This document shows positions 15,763 through 23,924 of a stretch of 38,835 nucleotides of DNA, in pieces. The translations under genes and the position numbers were made by a program. How positions within the stretch are numbered: the first letter of the stretch is position 1; each line of letters begins with the position of its first letter. Under the pieces are notes generated by a model, which was given only the letters and a program-made list of their open reading frames with translations, ran no database searches and was not told where the DNA came from. This stretch comes from an uncultured Clostridia bacterium (GTDB lineage Bacteria > Bacillota > Clostridia > Oscillospirales > Ruminococcaceae), in assembly GCA_947627205.1 (NCBI GenBank), contig CANQVE010000021.1, positions 1 through 38,835 on the forward strand, in the 5' to 3' direction.

Positions 15763-15791
15763 TTGACATTTATCCATTTCTGATATAATAT
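15763..15791 (+). promoter_or_regulatory. Promoter of the 160-residue unknown gene
   Basis: TTGACA at 15763-15768, then TATAAT at 15784-15789 (15-base spacer) overlapping TAATAT at 15786-15791 (17-base spacer). It is divergent from the MORN gene promoter. Confidence 0.5.
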
Positions 15792-15854
15792 TATTATAAG
15801 CAAATCGGAATTAACTTGGCGTACATCAAGTTTATTTTTAGGAGGAAATGCAGA

Positions 15855-16337
15855 ATGTATACGCTTAATGTACGGATAAATTACAGGCACAGTATTGTTG
15901 AAGAGCAGATAAGAAAGCTCGACACTTCCGCCGAAATGTCGAGGAGCGCGATATTCAGGCGTGCCTGTGCGGTGGCTGTAAAAGTGGAAAACTGGCAGGA
16001 AATAAGAGCGATGATAGCTGACTTAAAGCCCGGCGGAAATATGACCATGGCATATAACTATCAGGGCGAATATGACGAAAAGACAGCCAAAGAGCTTGAA
16101 AAGATATCGGAAAACATACTGCGCGACCTTTCGGATATGGAAAGCCTTAAAAAACAATATCTCCTGCTTCTGATACTTCTAAGCTACCGCAGGTATCTTG
16201 AAGCAGGACAAAAAGTCAAAAGCGCTTCTTCTGAAAAGCCCGATCTCCCCGAAATGATGTCAAGAATAACGGAGCTTATGATAAACGATCCCGAAAGCCC
16301 GAAATTAAAACAGATATGCGAAATACTGAAAGAATAA
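15855..16337 (+). CDS. Unknown 160-residue protein, possible RHH-type N terminus
   Basis: Not a recognised family. The start is ATG 15855, preceded by AGGAGG with 9 bases' spacing. Residues 1-42 (MYTLNVRINYRHSIVEEQIR to AIFRRACAVAVKV) could form a strand-helix-helix like ribbon-helix-helix DNA-binding proteins. The rest is mostly helical, with a hydrophobic-basic helix QYLLLLILLSYRRYLEAGQ (about 107-125) and a C-terminal helical pair. It is soluble or peripheral, monocistronic, with promoter and terminator of its own. A small transcription factor is one option, but this rests on appearance only. Confidence 0.7.
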   Translation: MYTLNVRINYRHSIVEEQIRKLDTSAEMSRSAIFRRACAVAVKVENWQEIRAMIADLKPGGNMTMAYNYQGEYDEKTAKELEKISENILRDLSDMESLKKQYLLLLILLSYRRYLEAGQKVKSASSEKPDLPEMMSRITELMINDPESPKLKQICEILKE

Positions 16338-16344
16338 AACAATG

Positions 16345-16371
16345 CCCGCACTGTTGTTTTTACAGTGCGGG
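16345..16371 (+). terminator. Terminator between convergent genes
   Basis: CCCGCACTGT (16345-16354) pairs with ACAGTGCGGG (16362-16371) around a TGTTTTT-type loop. The T tract after it is weak (TGTATTTATT) on the plus strand and weak on the minus strand, so it may serve both flanking genes. Confidence 0.7.
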
Positions 16372-16398
16372 TGTATTTATTCCAAGTAACAGACTTTA

Positions 16399-16590
16399 TC
16401 AACAGCCTGCGATCTTATCGGCTATAAAACTCATTATTTTTCCTATGGCGCAAATAATGCCGAAAAGTAGCACTGCGGGAACGGCAAAGACAGCAATGAC
16501 TGCCGTTCCGAGAAAGCAAACGAGCTTTACTCCGAATTTGCGCGCAGAGCTGTTTATTTTCCCGTCATATCTGTAACGGTTTTCGCTCAT
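16399..16590 (-). CDS. 63-residue two-TM-like protein at end of bce operon
   Basis: A small membrane protein, MSENRYRYDGKINSSARKFG followed by hydrophobic stretches (about residues 21-48 and the segment to 60) with small Ala/Gly/Val-rich character. Its start overlaps the stop of the BceB-like permease by 4 bases (ATGA), so it is translated from the same transcript. No known family. A small accessory or modulating subunit of the transporter is a reasonable guess. The overlap and hydrophobicity make it a real gene rather than a chance frame. Confidence 0.7.
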   Translation of the reverse strand: MSENRYRYDGKINSSARKFGVKLVCFLGTAVIAVFAVPAVLLFGIICAIGKIMSFIADKIAGC

Positions 16591-18656
16591 GACGTTTCCT
16601 CCCGTGCGCCGCTGACTATGTTATAATAAGCGTTTGAGGTGAGCTTGTAGACGATAGTATAGAACACTGCGTAGACAATTACGCTTATTATGGTAGTAAA
16701 CGCGAACAGCGGGATATTGTCCAGCCCGAACGCTAACAGGAGCTTTTGAATTATAGGGAATGCAAACGCTATATGCATTGCCGCAAAGACAAGCGGGAGG
16801 AAAAATACCGTCAGGAGCTGTGAGTTTATGGTCCTGCGGATATCGCGTTTTGTCATTCCGACCTTTCGCATAATGTCAAAACGCGATTGGTCCTCATAGC
16901 CCTCGGATATCTGCTTATAGTAAATGATAAGCACCGCCGCCGTTATAAACACAACACTTAAAATTATTCCGAGATAGAACAGTGTTCCGAAAAGCGAATA
17001 GAATGACTCGCGCTCCATGGCGCTAAAACCTATGGACAATGACGTAACTCCGATTTCCGAGAAGCCTATATCATCAAACTTTGAGGGCGCGAATTTTTGC
17101 TTTACAACGTCATAAAGCTCTCTTTGCCTTTGTGAGTTTTCGTTTGTGTCAAGATAATATTCAAACCTGTAGCTTATCATTCTGTTGCCGTTATAATCGG
17201 CAAGGCGGTCTATTCCCTCCGTTGCAGAAAAAATATCGGGCACAACAAGCACAATGTCGGGGACAACATAAGTTCTGCTGTCCATTGCCGCGATTATATC
17301 ATTGAGGCGCTTTTTTATTTTTATGGTCTTTCCGTGGTCAAAGGAAAAGCTGTCGCCCTTGAAATCGCCGTTTGCATCATACATAAGCGCTTCGCCGTCG
17401 GAAAGCGTTTCGTTCTTGCCGTTTTGTGAATTGTAGTCGGACAGTGGAATGAAATAAAAAGTGCGGAGGTTTGAATAATAGTCGATGCCGAAGTTTTCGT
17501 CAAGCTCTCTTACGTCAAGAATTACCCTGTTTCCCGCGACCATTCCCGAAATATATGCCTGTTTGTATTTTATGGTGTTTGCGGGGATAATGCCGTTTTC
17601 AAGAGCCGTTTCATCTATCTTTGTGCAAAGCTCGTTTAAAGTTTCGTCGCTGAAATTCTTTTCATCGGACAATCCGAAAGTTATGTCTATCTCTCTCGGA
17701 AAGCGCTTGCTTAAAACGCTTTCAAGCCCGAAATAAAGGCAAGCCGTAGATGATATCATGACTAAGACCATTGTCGCAAGGATACAGATAGACGCAAGTC
17801 CTGCGCCGTTTCGCTTCATTCTGTAGGACATTGACGAAACGGAAACGAAATGGTTCGGCTTATAGTAATAGCTCTTGTTTTTCTGCAAAAGACGGCAGAA
17901 CACGACAGAGCCCGAAATGAACACAAGATAAGTGCCTATTATGACCATAATTACCGCGACAAAAAATCCGAAGAGCGCGGTTACGGGATCTTTTATCCTT
18001 ACGGCGATAAAATACGCTCCTATAAGGAGCAGAACTCCGACTATGCCGAAAAAGATGTTTCCCTTTGGGGGCTTTTCTCCGACGTTTTCACTTCTGAGCA
18101 GTGAAACAGCGCTCGAAAATCTGACCTGTCGTATTGCATTTAAAAGCAGGAGCAGGAAAATTATGCCGAACAGTACAGCGGTCTGTATGACAGCCTGAAC
18201 CGAAACGGACAAGTCGTACTGTACTTTTCCGTGGAGCATATTTACCATTCCGAGCTCTGCGAGCTTTGAAACAGCTATTCCGCCGAAAAGCCCTGCAATG
18301 ACGGAAATTACGGCAATATAAAGCGTTTCCCAGAAAAGTATGAGCGCCAGATTTCTCTTGCCCATTCCGAGAATGTTATAAAGTCCAAACTCTTTTTTTC
18401 TGCGCTTTATAAGAAACGAATTTGTATAGAACAAAAAAATTGCCGAGAATATTGCAATTACCCACCCGCCGAGCGAAAGCACCTCGCGCATAATATCCGC
18501 GCCGTATACCATATCTATCGCGTTTCCTACAGACAGAAACTCCATGATATAGTACATCATGACCATGCCCGAAGAGGTGAAAATAAACGGCAGGTACATA
18601 CGCTTGTTTTTTCGTATGCTGTCAAAGGCAAGCTTTGGATATAATCCCGCTTTCAT
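16587..18656 (-). CDS. bceB: BceB-type antimicrobial-peptide ABC permease
   Basis: A 689-residue FtsX-superfamily permease with ten TM helices and one large extracytoplasmic domain (about residues 315-560) between TM7 and TM8, the BceB layout. The motif KRRKKEFGLYNILGMGKRNL follows TM2 and RFDIMRKVGMTKRDI follows TM8, the two FtsX cytosolic couplers. The extracellular domain binds peptide antibiotics such as bacitracin in known members, and the permease also signals to the kinase. Its start overlaps the ATPase stop by 4 bases. Drug specificity is not predictable. Confidence 0.92.
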   Translation of the reverse strand: MKAGLYPKLAFDSIRKNKRMYLPFIFTSSGMVMMYYIMEFLSVGNAIDMVYGADIMREVLSLGGWVIAIFSAIFLFYTNSFLIKRRKKEFGLYNILGMGKRNLALILFWETLYIAVISVIAGLFGGIAVSKLAELGMVNMLHGKVQYDLSVSVQAVIQTAVLFGIIFLLLLLNAIRQVRFSSAVSLLRSENVGEKPPKGNIFFGIVGVLLLIGAYFIAVRIKDPVTALFGFFVAVIMVIIGTYLVFISGSVVFCRLLQKNKSYYYKPNHFVSVSSMSYRMKRNGAGLASICILATMVLVMISSTACLYFGLESVLSKRFPREIDITFGLSDEKNFSDETLNELCTKIDETALENGIIPANTIKYKQAYISGMVAGNRVILDVRELDENFGIDYYSNLRTFYFIPLSDYNSQNGKNETLSDGEALMYDANGDFKGDSFSFDHGKTIKIKKRLNDIIAAMDSRTYVVPDIVLVVPDIFSATEGIDRLADYNGNRMISYRFEYYLDTNENSQRQRELYDVVKQKFAPSKFDDIGFSEIGVTSLSIGFSAMERESFYSLFGTLFYLGIILSVVFITAAVLIIYYKQISEGYEDQSRFDIMRKVGMTKRDIRRTINSQLLTVFFLPLVFAAMHIAFAFPIIQKLLLAFGLDNIPLFAFTTIISVIVYAVFYTIVYKLTSNAYYNIVSGAREETS

Positions 18657-19417
18657 TTGTTCATACCCCCTGTCGCAAGCAGGGTAAGCGTATCGCTTAT
18701 TTTCTGGTAGAACATATCGCCCGTGTCGCGTCCGCGATAGAGCTGGTGGAAAACTTCCCCGTCTTTTATAAACAGAACGCGGTTTGAAGAGCTAGCTGCC
18801 TTTACCGAGTGAGTTACCATAAGAATGGTCTGGCCCATGGCGTTTACCTCGGCAAACAGCTTTAAAAGCTCGTCTGTTGCTCTGGAATCGAGAGCGCCCG
18901 TCGGCTCGTCCGCCAGAATAAGTTTCGGAGAGGTTATCATTGCCCTTGCGACAGCGGCGCGCTGTTTTTGTCCGCCCGAAACTTCATACGGATATTTCTT
19001 TAACAGCACCGTTATTCCGAGCTTTTCGGCTATGGGCATCAGCCTCATATTCATTTCCTTGTGGCTCTTTCCCGAAAGCACAAGCGGAAGATATATATTG
19101 TCCTCGATAGTAAAAGTATCAAGAAGATTGAAATCCTGAAAGACAAAGCCCAGGTTGTCGCGTCTGAAAGCGGCGACGGCGGATTCTTTAAGATCCTTTA
19201 GGTCTTTTCCGTCTAGGATAACAGTGCCGCTCGTTGGCTTGTCGAGCGCCGCGAGAATGTTTAAGAGCGTAGTTTTTCCCGAGCCCGATTCGCCCATTAT
19301 CGCAACATATTCCCCGTTTTCAACGCTGAAATTTACATTTTTAAGCGCTTCGACCTTGTTCCCTCCGAAACGGGCGGAATATATTTTTCTCAGCCCGCTT
19401 ACTTCAAGTATGCTCAT
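18653..19417 (-). CDS. bceA: BceA-type ABC ATPase
   Basis: A 254-residue ATPase of the MacB/LolD/BceA class: Walker A GESGSGKT at residues 42-49, Q-loop NLGFVFQDFNLLD, signature VSGGQKQRAAVARAM, Walker B LILADEPTGALD, H-loop MVTHSVKAA. I start at MSILEVSGL (19417), which has GGAGG just upstream, instead of the longer frame to 19459. It has its own promoter and a BceR box, so bceAB can be induced separately from bceRS. Confidence 0.94.
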   Translation of the reverse strand: MSILEVSGLRKIYSARFGGNKVEALKNVNFSVENGEYVAIMGESGSGKTTLLNILAALDKPTSGTVILDGKDLKDLKESAVAAFRRDNLGFVFQDFNLLDTFTIEDNIYLPLVLSGKSHKEMNMRLMPIAEKLGITVLLKKYPYEVSGGQKQRAAVARAMITSPKLILADEPTGALDSRATDELLKLFAEVNAMGQTILMVTHSVKAASSSNRVLFIKDGEVFHQLYRGRDTGDMFYQKISDTLTLLATGGMNK

Positions 19418-19449
19418 AAATATTTCCTCCAAAAATTTTTTCTGTCTAT

Positions 19450-19479
19450 ATGATAACAAATATCGGAGGTTTTTCGCAA
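19450..19479 (-). promoter_or_regulatory. Promoter of bceAB
   Basis: Minus strand TTGCGA (19479-19474), 18-base spacer, TATCAT (19455-19450), with a weak -35 that suits activator dependence. Confidence 0.6.
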
Positions 19480-19510
19480 TAGATTTGACTTACAATTTGA
19501 GTGTTCAATC

Positions 19511-19524
19511 TTACATTTTTGTAA
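19511..19524 (-). promoter_or_regulatory. BceR operator box
   Basis: TTACA-TTTT-TGTAA, an exact match to the TNACA-N4-TGTAA operator known for BceR-like regulators. It lies about 32 bases upstream of the -35 of bceAB. A further TTACA half-site is at about 19490. Confidence 0.8.
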
Positions 19525-19571
19525 GGTCAGGCTTTCTCAACAGCCTGAAAATTGTTTTTACATTCTAAAGG

Positions 19572-20561
19572 TCATTCGGCTTTAAGCTCATATTGTTTTA
19601 AATCAAGAGAAACTGTTGTTCCCTTATCAAGCTCGGAGGTTATGCTTATGCCGATATTGAGCCTTTTGCAGATCCTCTTGCAAAGATAAAGCCCTATTCC
19701 GCTCGCGCGCTTATCGGTGCGCCCATTGTTTCCCGTATACCCTTTTTCAAAAACTCTCGGCAGATCGCGCGGATCAATGCCTATGCCCGTATCCTCTATA
19801 CAAAGCGTTTTCGGCTCTTTCACATATATCTTAATTACACCGTTTTTTGTATATTTGAGTGCATTTGAAAGAAGCTGTCCGACTATAAACGAGAGCCATT
19901 TTTCGTCAGTCACTGCGCTTTCTTCGGTCGGAATGTAATCGAGCTTTATCCTGCGGTCTATAAATTCGGAGGCAAATTTTGAAACGGTCTGCTTTATTAT
20001 ATCGTCGAGGGGATATTCTTTAAACAAATAGTCGCTCGTTTTTGAATCAAGTCTTAAAAAAGCCATTACCATTTCGACATACTGCTCTATCTGAAACAGA
20101 TCGGACGACAGCTTTCTTGAAAGCGCGGTGTCTTCGTTTTCAAGAGAGAGCCGCATTGAAGTTATAGGCGTTTTTATCTGATGCACCCAGACGGTATAAT
20201 ATTCCTCCATATTCCTGTACTCGGCGAGAGAACGCGCGGTTGTTTCGGAAAATTCACTTAAAATTCCGCGTATTATCGCCTGATAGTCTTCTTCCTCTAT
20301 AGTTTTCGGAGAGGGCAGATCGTCTATCATTTCCGCATTCAGTTTTTGTATTTCGCAAAGGGTTTTATGACGGCTTTTTGTCCGAAAAAAATCATAGGCG
20401 ACAAAAACGCCGCCAATGACTAAACACAAAAGCGCGGGATAGGCAACCGCTCCGAACGGAAGATGATAGAGCGCAAAGCTTGCGGAAAACACCGCCGCAA
20501 AAAGTACGAACGCCAAGAGCAGTTTTTTATGCTCGGCGATATATTTAAAAAACAATTTCAT
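19572..20561 (-). CDS. bceS: BceS-type intramembrane-sensing histidine kinase
   Basis: A 329-residue kinase with two N-terminal TM helices (about 13-33 and 38-57) joined by a very short outside loop, so it lacks a sensor domain; BceS-type kinases sense through the BceAB transporter. The phospho-acceptor His is H127 in YTVWVHQIKTPITSMRL. The ATPase domain shows LLSNALKYTK (N box), EDTGIGID (G1) and a GIGLYLCKRI (G2) segment. It lies 16 bases after bceR. All catalytic boxes are intact. Confidence 0.93.
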   Translation of the reverse strand: MKLFFKYIAEHKKLLLAFVLFAAVFSASFALYHLPFGAVAYPALLCLVIGGVFVAYDFFRTKSRHKTLCEIQKLNAEMIDDLPSPKTIEEEDYQAIIRGILSEFSETTARSLAEYRNMEEYYTVWVHQIKTPITSMRLSLENEDTALSRKLSSDLFQIEQYVEMVMAFLRLDSKTSDYLFKEYPLDDIIKQTVSKFASEFIDRRIKLDYIPTEESAVTDEKWLSFIVGQLLSNALKYTKNGVIKIYVKEPKTLCIEDTGIGIDPRDLPRVFEKGYTGNNGRTDKRASGIGLYLCKRICKRLNIGISITSELDKGTTVSLDLKQYELKAE

Positions 20562-20577
20562 TCTTACATCTCCCGTT

Positions 20578-21249
20578 TTATTCTACAAGATACCCCTGCC
20601 CTATTTTCGTTATGATAAAGTCGGAGAGTCCGACAGCGTCGAGCTTTTTACGCAGGCGGTTTATATTCACCGTCAAAGTATTTTCGTCAATAAACTGCTG
20701 GGTTTTCCAAAGGCGCTCCATAAGTTTTTCTCGGCTGACTATTTTCCCTTTGTTTTCCATAAGGCAAAGCAAAATGCGGTATTCGTTTTTCGACAGAGGG
20801 ATATTCTCGCCGTTATACATAAGCGTATCGTCGCCCGTATTCAGAAAAGCTCCGCGGTGATGCAACACGGGAACGCTCGCCGCGAGGTCGTAAACTCTCC
20901 TCAGAAGCGCCTGCATTTTCGCAATAAGCACAGAACCGTCAAACGGCTTTGCTATAAAGTCGTCCGCGCCCATATTCATAGCCATAACGATATTCATATT
21001 ATCGGACGCCGACGAAATAAAGATTATCGGAACATTTGAGAGCTTTCTTATCTCCTTGCACCAATGATAACCGCTGTAGACGGGAAGCCCTATATCTAAA
21101 AGAACTATATGCGGCTGAAAATCATTGAAGTCGCTTATGACATCTCTGAAATTTTCCGATATCCTGCATTCCATTTCCCATCTCTCGGCGTTTTCTTTTA
21201 TAAGCTCAGCAATTTTTGCGTCGTCTTCTACTATCAATACTTTGTACAT
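20578..21249 (-). CDS. bceR: BceR-type OmpR-family response regulator
   Basis: A 223-residue regulator. The receiver has acidic pocket EDD (8-10), phospho-acceptor D52 in VLLDIGLP, and K101 in FIAKPF. The C-terminal winged-helix domain (about 130-223) has LSKNEYRILLCLMENKGKIVSREKLMERLW and VNINRLRKKLD. ATG 21249 has AAAGGAG six bases upstream; the longer frame to 21285 has none. It would bind the TTACA-N4-TGTAA box at 19511. It follows the tubulin-like system's last gene by about 80 bases, with no strong terminator between. Confidence 0.93.
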   Translation of the reverse strand: MYKVLIVEDDAKIAELIKENAERWEMECRISENFRDVISDFNDFQPHIVLLDIGLPVYSGYHWCKEIRKLSNVPIIFISSASDNMNIVMAMNMGADDFIAKPFDGSVLIAKMQALLRRVYDLAASVPVLHHRGAFLNTGDDTLMYNGENIPLSKNEYRILLCLMENKGKIVSREKLMERLWKTQQFIDENTLTVNINRLRKKLDAVGLSDFIITKIGQGYLVE

Positions 21250-21328
21250 GGGAGCTCCTTTGGTGATTACGGAGATATTCTTCATTGTTTAAAAAGGTAT
21301 TGAACGAAAGATCGTTTTTTCCCTGATA

Positions 21329-23599
21329 TTATTGACTGCTTATATTTTGATCATTCTGCGGATCATAGTCCAAAAGACGTTTTAACTCACTATCGTTGAC
21401 TGCACGATCCCACTGCTTATATTCAGCGGATCTAAGTTTTTCACCGAAGTAATCCTTTTGGTTTTCGCCCATTTCGGCCTGATGAACCATAATAGCAACT
21501 AGATCAAGATGATCATATTTTTCTTTCTTAAATTCTTCGGATGATTCGGGCAATTGTACGATGTCTACAGAACTCTCAACTAAACAAGGATGCAATTTCA
21601 ATTCAATATTCTTGTGTTTTTTTGTTTCTTTAAAGTAAGCGTAAAATTCATCTTTGCTCGGGCTTCTGAAACCTTGTGTCCGCATAAAAGCAACCCATCT
21701 CCTGTGTTCGATCCATGCAGGCTTGTCTTGCCCAATTCCGCTCAAAAAGAGGTTTTTGCAGGCAATATCTTTGTTCTTCACCTCGAACATATCCTTTTGT
21801 TCGCTTGAAAAACCGCGATACTTCAATTTCAAAAAGCCGAAACCAAACAGTTTATACGGAGCATGTATTGTTCTGGCAATATTAGCCCAATAAGAATATT
21901 CATCTTTTTGCATATTTATCTGGTGGCTTCTGTTATAGATCTGCGCCGTTTGGTCTGCGCTTTCGAGATAATTTACCATAAATACATTTTTACAGCTGAA
22001 ACGGTCGTCAAGCATACAGAAAGGAATAATAAAAGTATCGAGATCAAGATTTAATTTATTTTCAACTCCTCTGACAGCGATAGCTTCCGCAATTTCACGA
22101 TTGAATACTGCAGGTATAATAATATTTCCGCGAGGACAGTTATTTGTCAGCTTCAGCCTTGAAATTTCCATGTTCAATATCTTTGTCATCTCGACAGACA
22201 ACTCATCCGAACCTAATGCTATAACATAATAATCTGTTTTATTCAGAAGATTTTCGGGTAATGATTTAAGATCTCTGACATCTCTTACATATTTGATTTT
22301 CAATTCATGGATATACGGGGGATTAAAGTCTTTGGTCGGATCTTCGGGAAATACCTGCAATAACGGTGAATCTTTTCTGCATGTTTCAAACAATTCAGGA
22401 CAAGACAAAGAAATTTCATCTTTAAATTCCTGATCATTATTTGTTAAAACCGTAACATGCAATTTTATATCGGGAATTTGTCCGCACCAATAAACAGCCT
22501 TAAAAACTTCGCTCGCTATATTGCCTCCGCCGAAAATAGTAATATACAGATCCTTTCTGCCGCTGTTTTCTAACAACAAAGGCATAAACAGCGGAACTTC
22601 AGACATGAGGTTAATTGCTTCGTTCTTATAATCCCTGATGACACGCAAAACGACCTGAGAGGCGTCCTTGTCGGATTTATAGATCTTATTTGCGATTTCA
22701 GCCTGATAATCGTCATGGACAAACAAATAAACATGCGCGGGAGGATCGGGAATGTCGGTATTATCATCTGCAGTATTATCTTTTTTAAACCGGGGGCGCA
22801 GATGAGTATTTTTCATAAGAACGGAGAATGATGATATACTATTTGATACATCGGTGTCCATAAGTAAATAATAAACGCTTTTTGAATGACTTAAAACAAG
22901 GTCTGTTAGATTTGCTTTAACACAAACTGCATTTATCGCTTTTGCTCTGCTCAATAATTCCGAACTTATTTCCGATTCATCATCAATATACGCGTCAGTG
23001 AAAATAATAAGCGGTACGCCGATATAATTTTTTGATCCGAGTATCTTTTTATAATTTTTTTCTTTTACAATATCCTCTGCAAGGCATATAGACATTTCAT
23101 TTAATTTTGAAAAAACAAACTTGTGTCTGAAAGGGTGAACCCATATTCTGAGGCGCGGAAAAACAGTTGTAAGCAAATCGAGGATAAGTGCTCCTCCCAA
23201 TATCGGAGCAAGCACATTTGACAGCGATGAAATAAAGCCATAAACCCCAACCCAATTATACAGCCCCATTTGCTCAAGTATGTTCTTTCCCTCCAGAAGA
23301 TACGCCGTATAATCTTCGTCCATGCTGAACGTCTGCAATGTATGAATAATACTGTCTATGACCTTTTCCCAGCCGGATAATCCCAAAGTCTGAAGCCCGT
23401 CATCGGTTTCTATCACACCGCAGAAATTAACGAAAAATCTTAAGCCGAAAACAAGTACAAATACATATACAGTCAGACCGACAGTTTTCTTCTTCACTTT
23501 TTTGCATATAAGTATACCGATGCCTGTAAGTATAGCAGCGATTATGACCGAAGCCGTTATTACAAAAGGAATACTGTTAAGCACTTCAAGTGTTTGCAT
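21329..23599 (-). CDS. Membrane protein with RCK/TrkA-like Rossmann and RyR-like domains
   Basis: A 756-residue protein, seventh of the cluster. Three TM segments are seen (about 10-33, 39-61, 115-147). Between the last two a re-entrant-like IIHTLQTFSMDEDY occupies the place of a pore loop but has no TVGYG-type filter. Two Rossmann-like domains follow. The first (about 160-330) is degenerate (VPLIIFTDAY, VCVKANLTD, VYYLLMDTDVSNS). The second (about 350-500) has LYITIFGGGNIASE with the nucleotide-loop glycines. The C-terminal part, EHRRWVAFMRTQGF (631-644) and LHPCLVES (669-676), resembles bacterial RyR domains of TrkA-RyR proteins. It starts 3 bases after the RyR gene's stop. It may be a channel or a ligand-gated membrane sensor; ion flux is unproven. 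Confidence 0.7.
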   Translation of the reverse strand: MQTLEVLNSIPFVITASVIIAAILTGIGILICKKVKKKTVGLTVYVFVLVFGLRFFVNFCGVIETDDGLQTLGLSGWEKVIDSIIHTLQTFSMDEDYTAYLLEGKNILEQMGLYNWVGVYGFISSLSNVLAPILGGALILDLLTTVFPRLRIWVHPFRHKFVFSKLNEMSICLAEDIVKEKNYKKILGSKNYIGVPLIIFTDAYIDDESEISSELLSRAKAINAVCVKANLTDLVLSHSKSVYYLLMDTDVSNSISSFSVLMKNTHLRPRFKKDNTADDNTDIPDPPAHVYLFVHDDYQAEIANKIYKSDKDASQVVLRVIRDYKNEAINLMSEVPLFMPLLLENSGRKDLYITIFGGGNIASEVFKAVYWCGQIPDIKLHVTVLTNNDQEFKDEISLSCPELFETCRKDSPLLQVFPEDPTKDFNPPYIHELKIKYVRDVRDLKSLPENLLNKTDYYVIALGSDELSVEMTKILNMEISRLKLTNNCPRGNIIIPAVFNREIAEAIAVRGVENKLNLDLDTFIIPFCMLDDRFSCKNVFMVNYLESADQTAQIYNRSHQINMQKDEYSYWANIARTIHAPYKLFGFGFLKLKYRGFSSEQKDMFEVKNKDIACKNLFLSGIGQDKPAWIEHRRWVAFMRTQGFRSPSKDEFYAYFKETKKHKNIELKLHPCLVESSVDIVQLPESSEEFKKEKYDHLDLVAIMVHQAEMGENQKDYFGEKLRSAEYKQWDRAVNDSELKRLLDYDPQNDQNISSQ

Positions 23600-23602
23600 A
23601 AG

Positions 23603-23887
23603 TTACTCCCCCTTAGAGATCTTATACCCCATTTTAACGATAAGCCTCAGTGTTTCCATAGCCGTGTTTCTGTCATAATCCTTTTCGGATTCGGGCAATT
23701 CGTCATACGGCACAAGAAAAGGAGTAGTTTTAAGCTCTGCGTCCTTTTTCTCTCCGTAAGTCCAACCCTCGGCAATTCTTCCGACCGCCCATACATCATG
23801 GACGTTTGACGCTATCTTTTCAGTCAAATTGAGCAGATCCTCCGACAGAACAACATCAGAAGTATCGATAGGTTTTGGCGTGTACAT
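23603..23887 (-). CDS. Stand-alone RyR (ryanodine receptor) domain protein
   Basis: A 94-residue single-domain protein matching the RyR repeat family (the domain named from ryanodine receptors, also found in bacteria). The family pattern is clear: YTPKPIDTSDVVLSEDL at the start, then NVHDVWAVGRIAEGWTYG, PFLVPYDELPESEKDYDRNT and a last helix LRLIVKMGY. AAGGAGG lies eight bases before ATG. Bacterial RyR domains are thought to bind a ligand or nucleotide, but I know of no proven one. The next gene carries a RyR-like C terminus, so the two may form a sensor pair. Confidence 0.9.
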   Translation of the reverse strand: MYTPKPIDTSDVVLSEDLLNLTEKIASNVHDVWAVGRIAEGWTYGEKKDAELKTTPFLVPYDELPESEKDYDRNTAMETLRLIVKMGYKISKGE

Positions 23888-23924
23888 AATTTTTCCTCCT
23901 TAAAAAATCAAGCATGCTTTTTAA

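Noticed and set aside
21305-21321. AACGA/TCGTT hairpin as terminator of the seven-gene operon
   Set aside because: Only a 5-bp stem, and the T run directly after it is on the plus strand; the minus strand has only a delayed TTTTT. Too weak to call.
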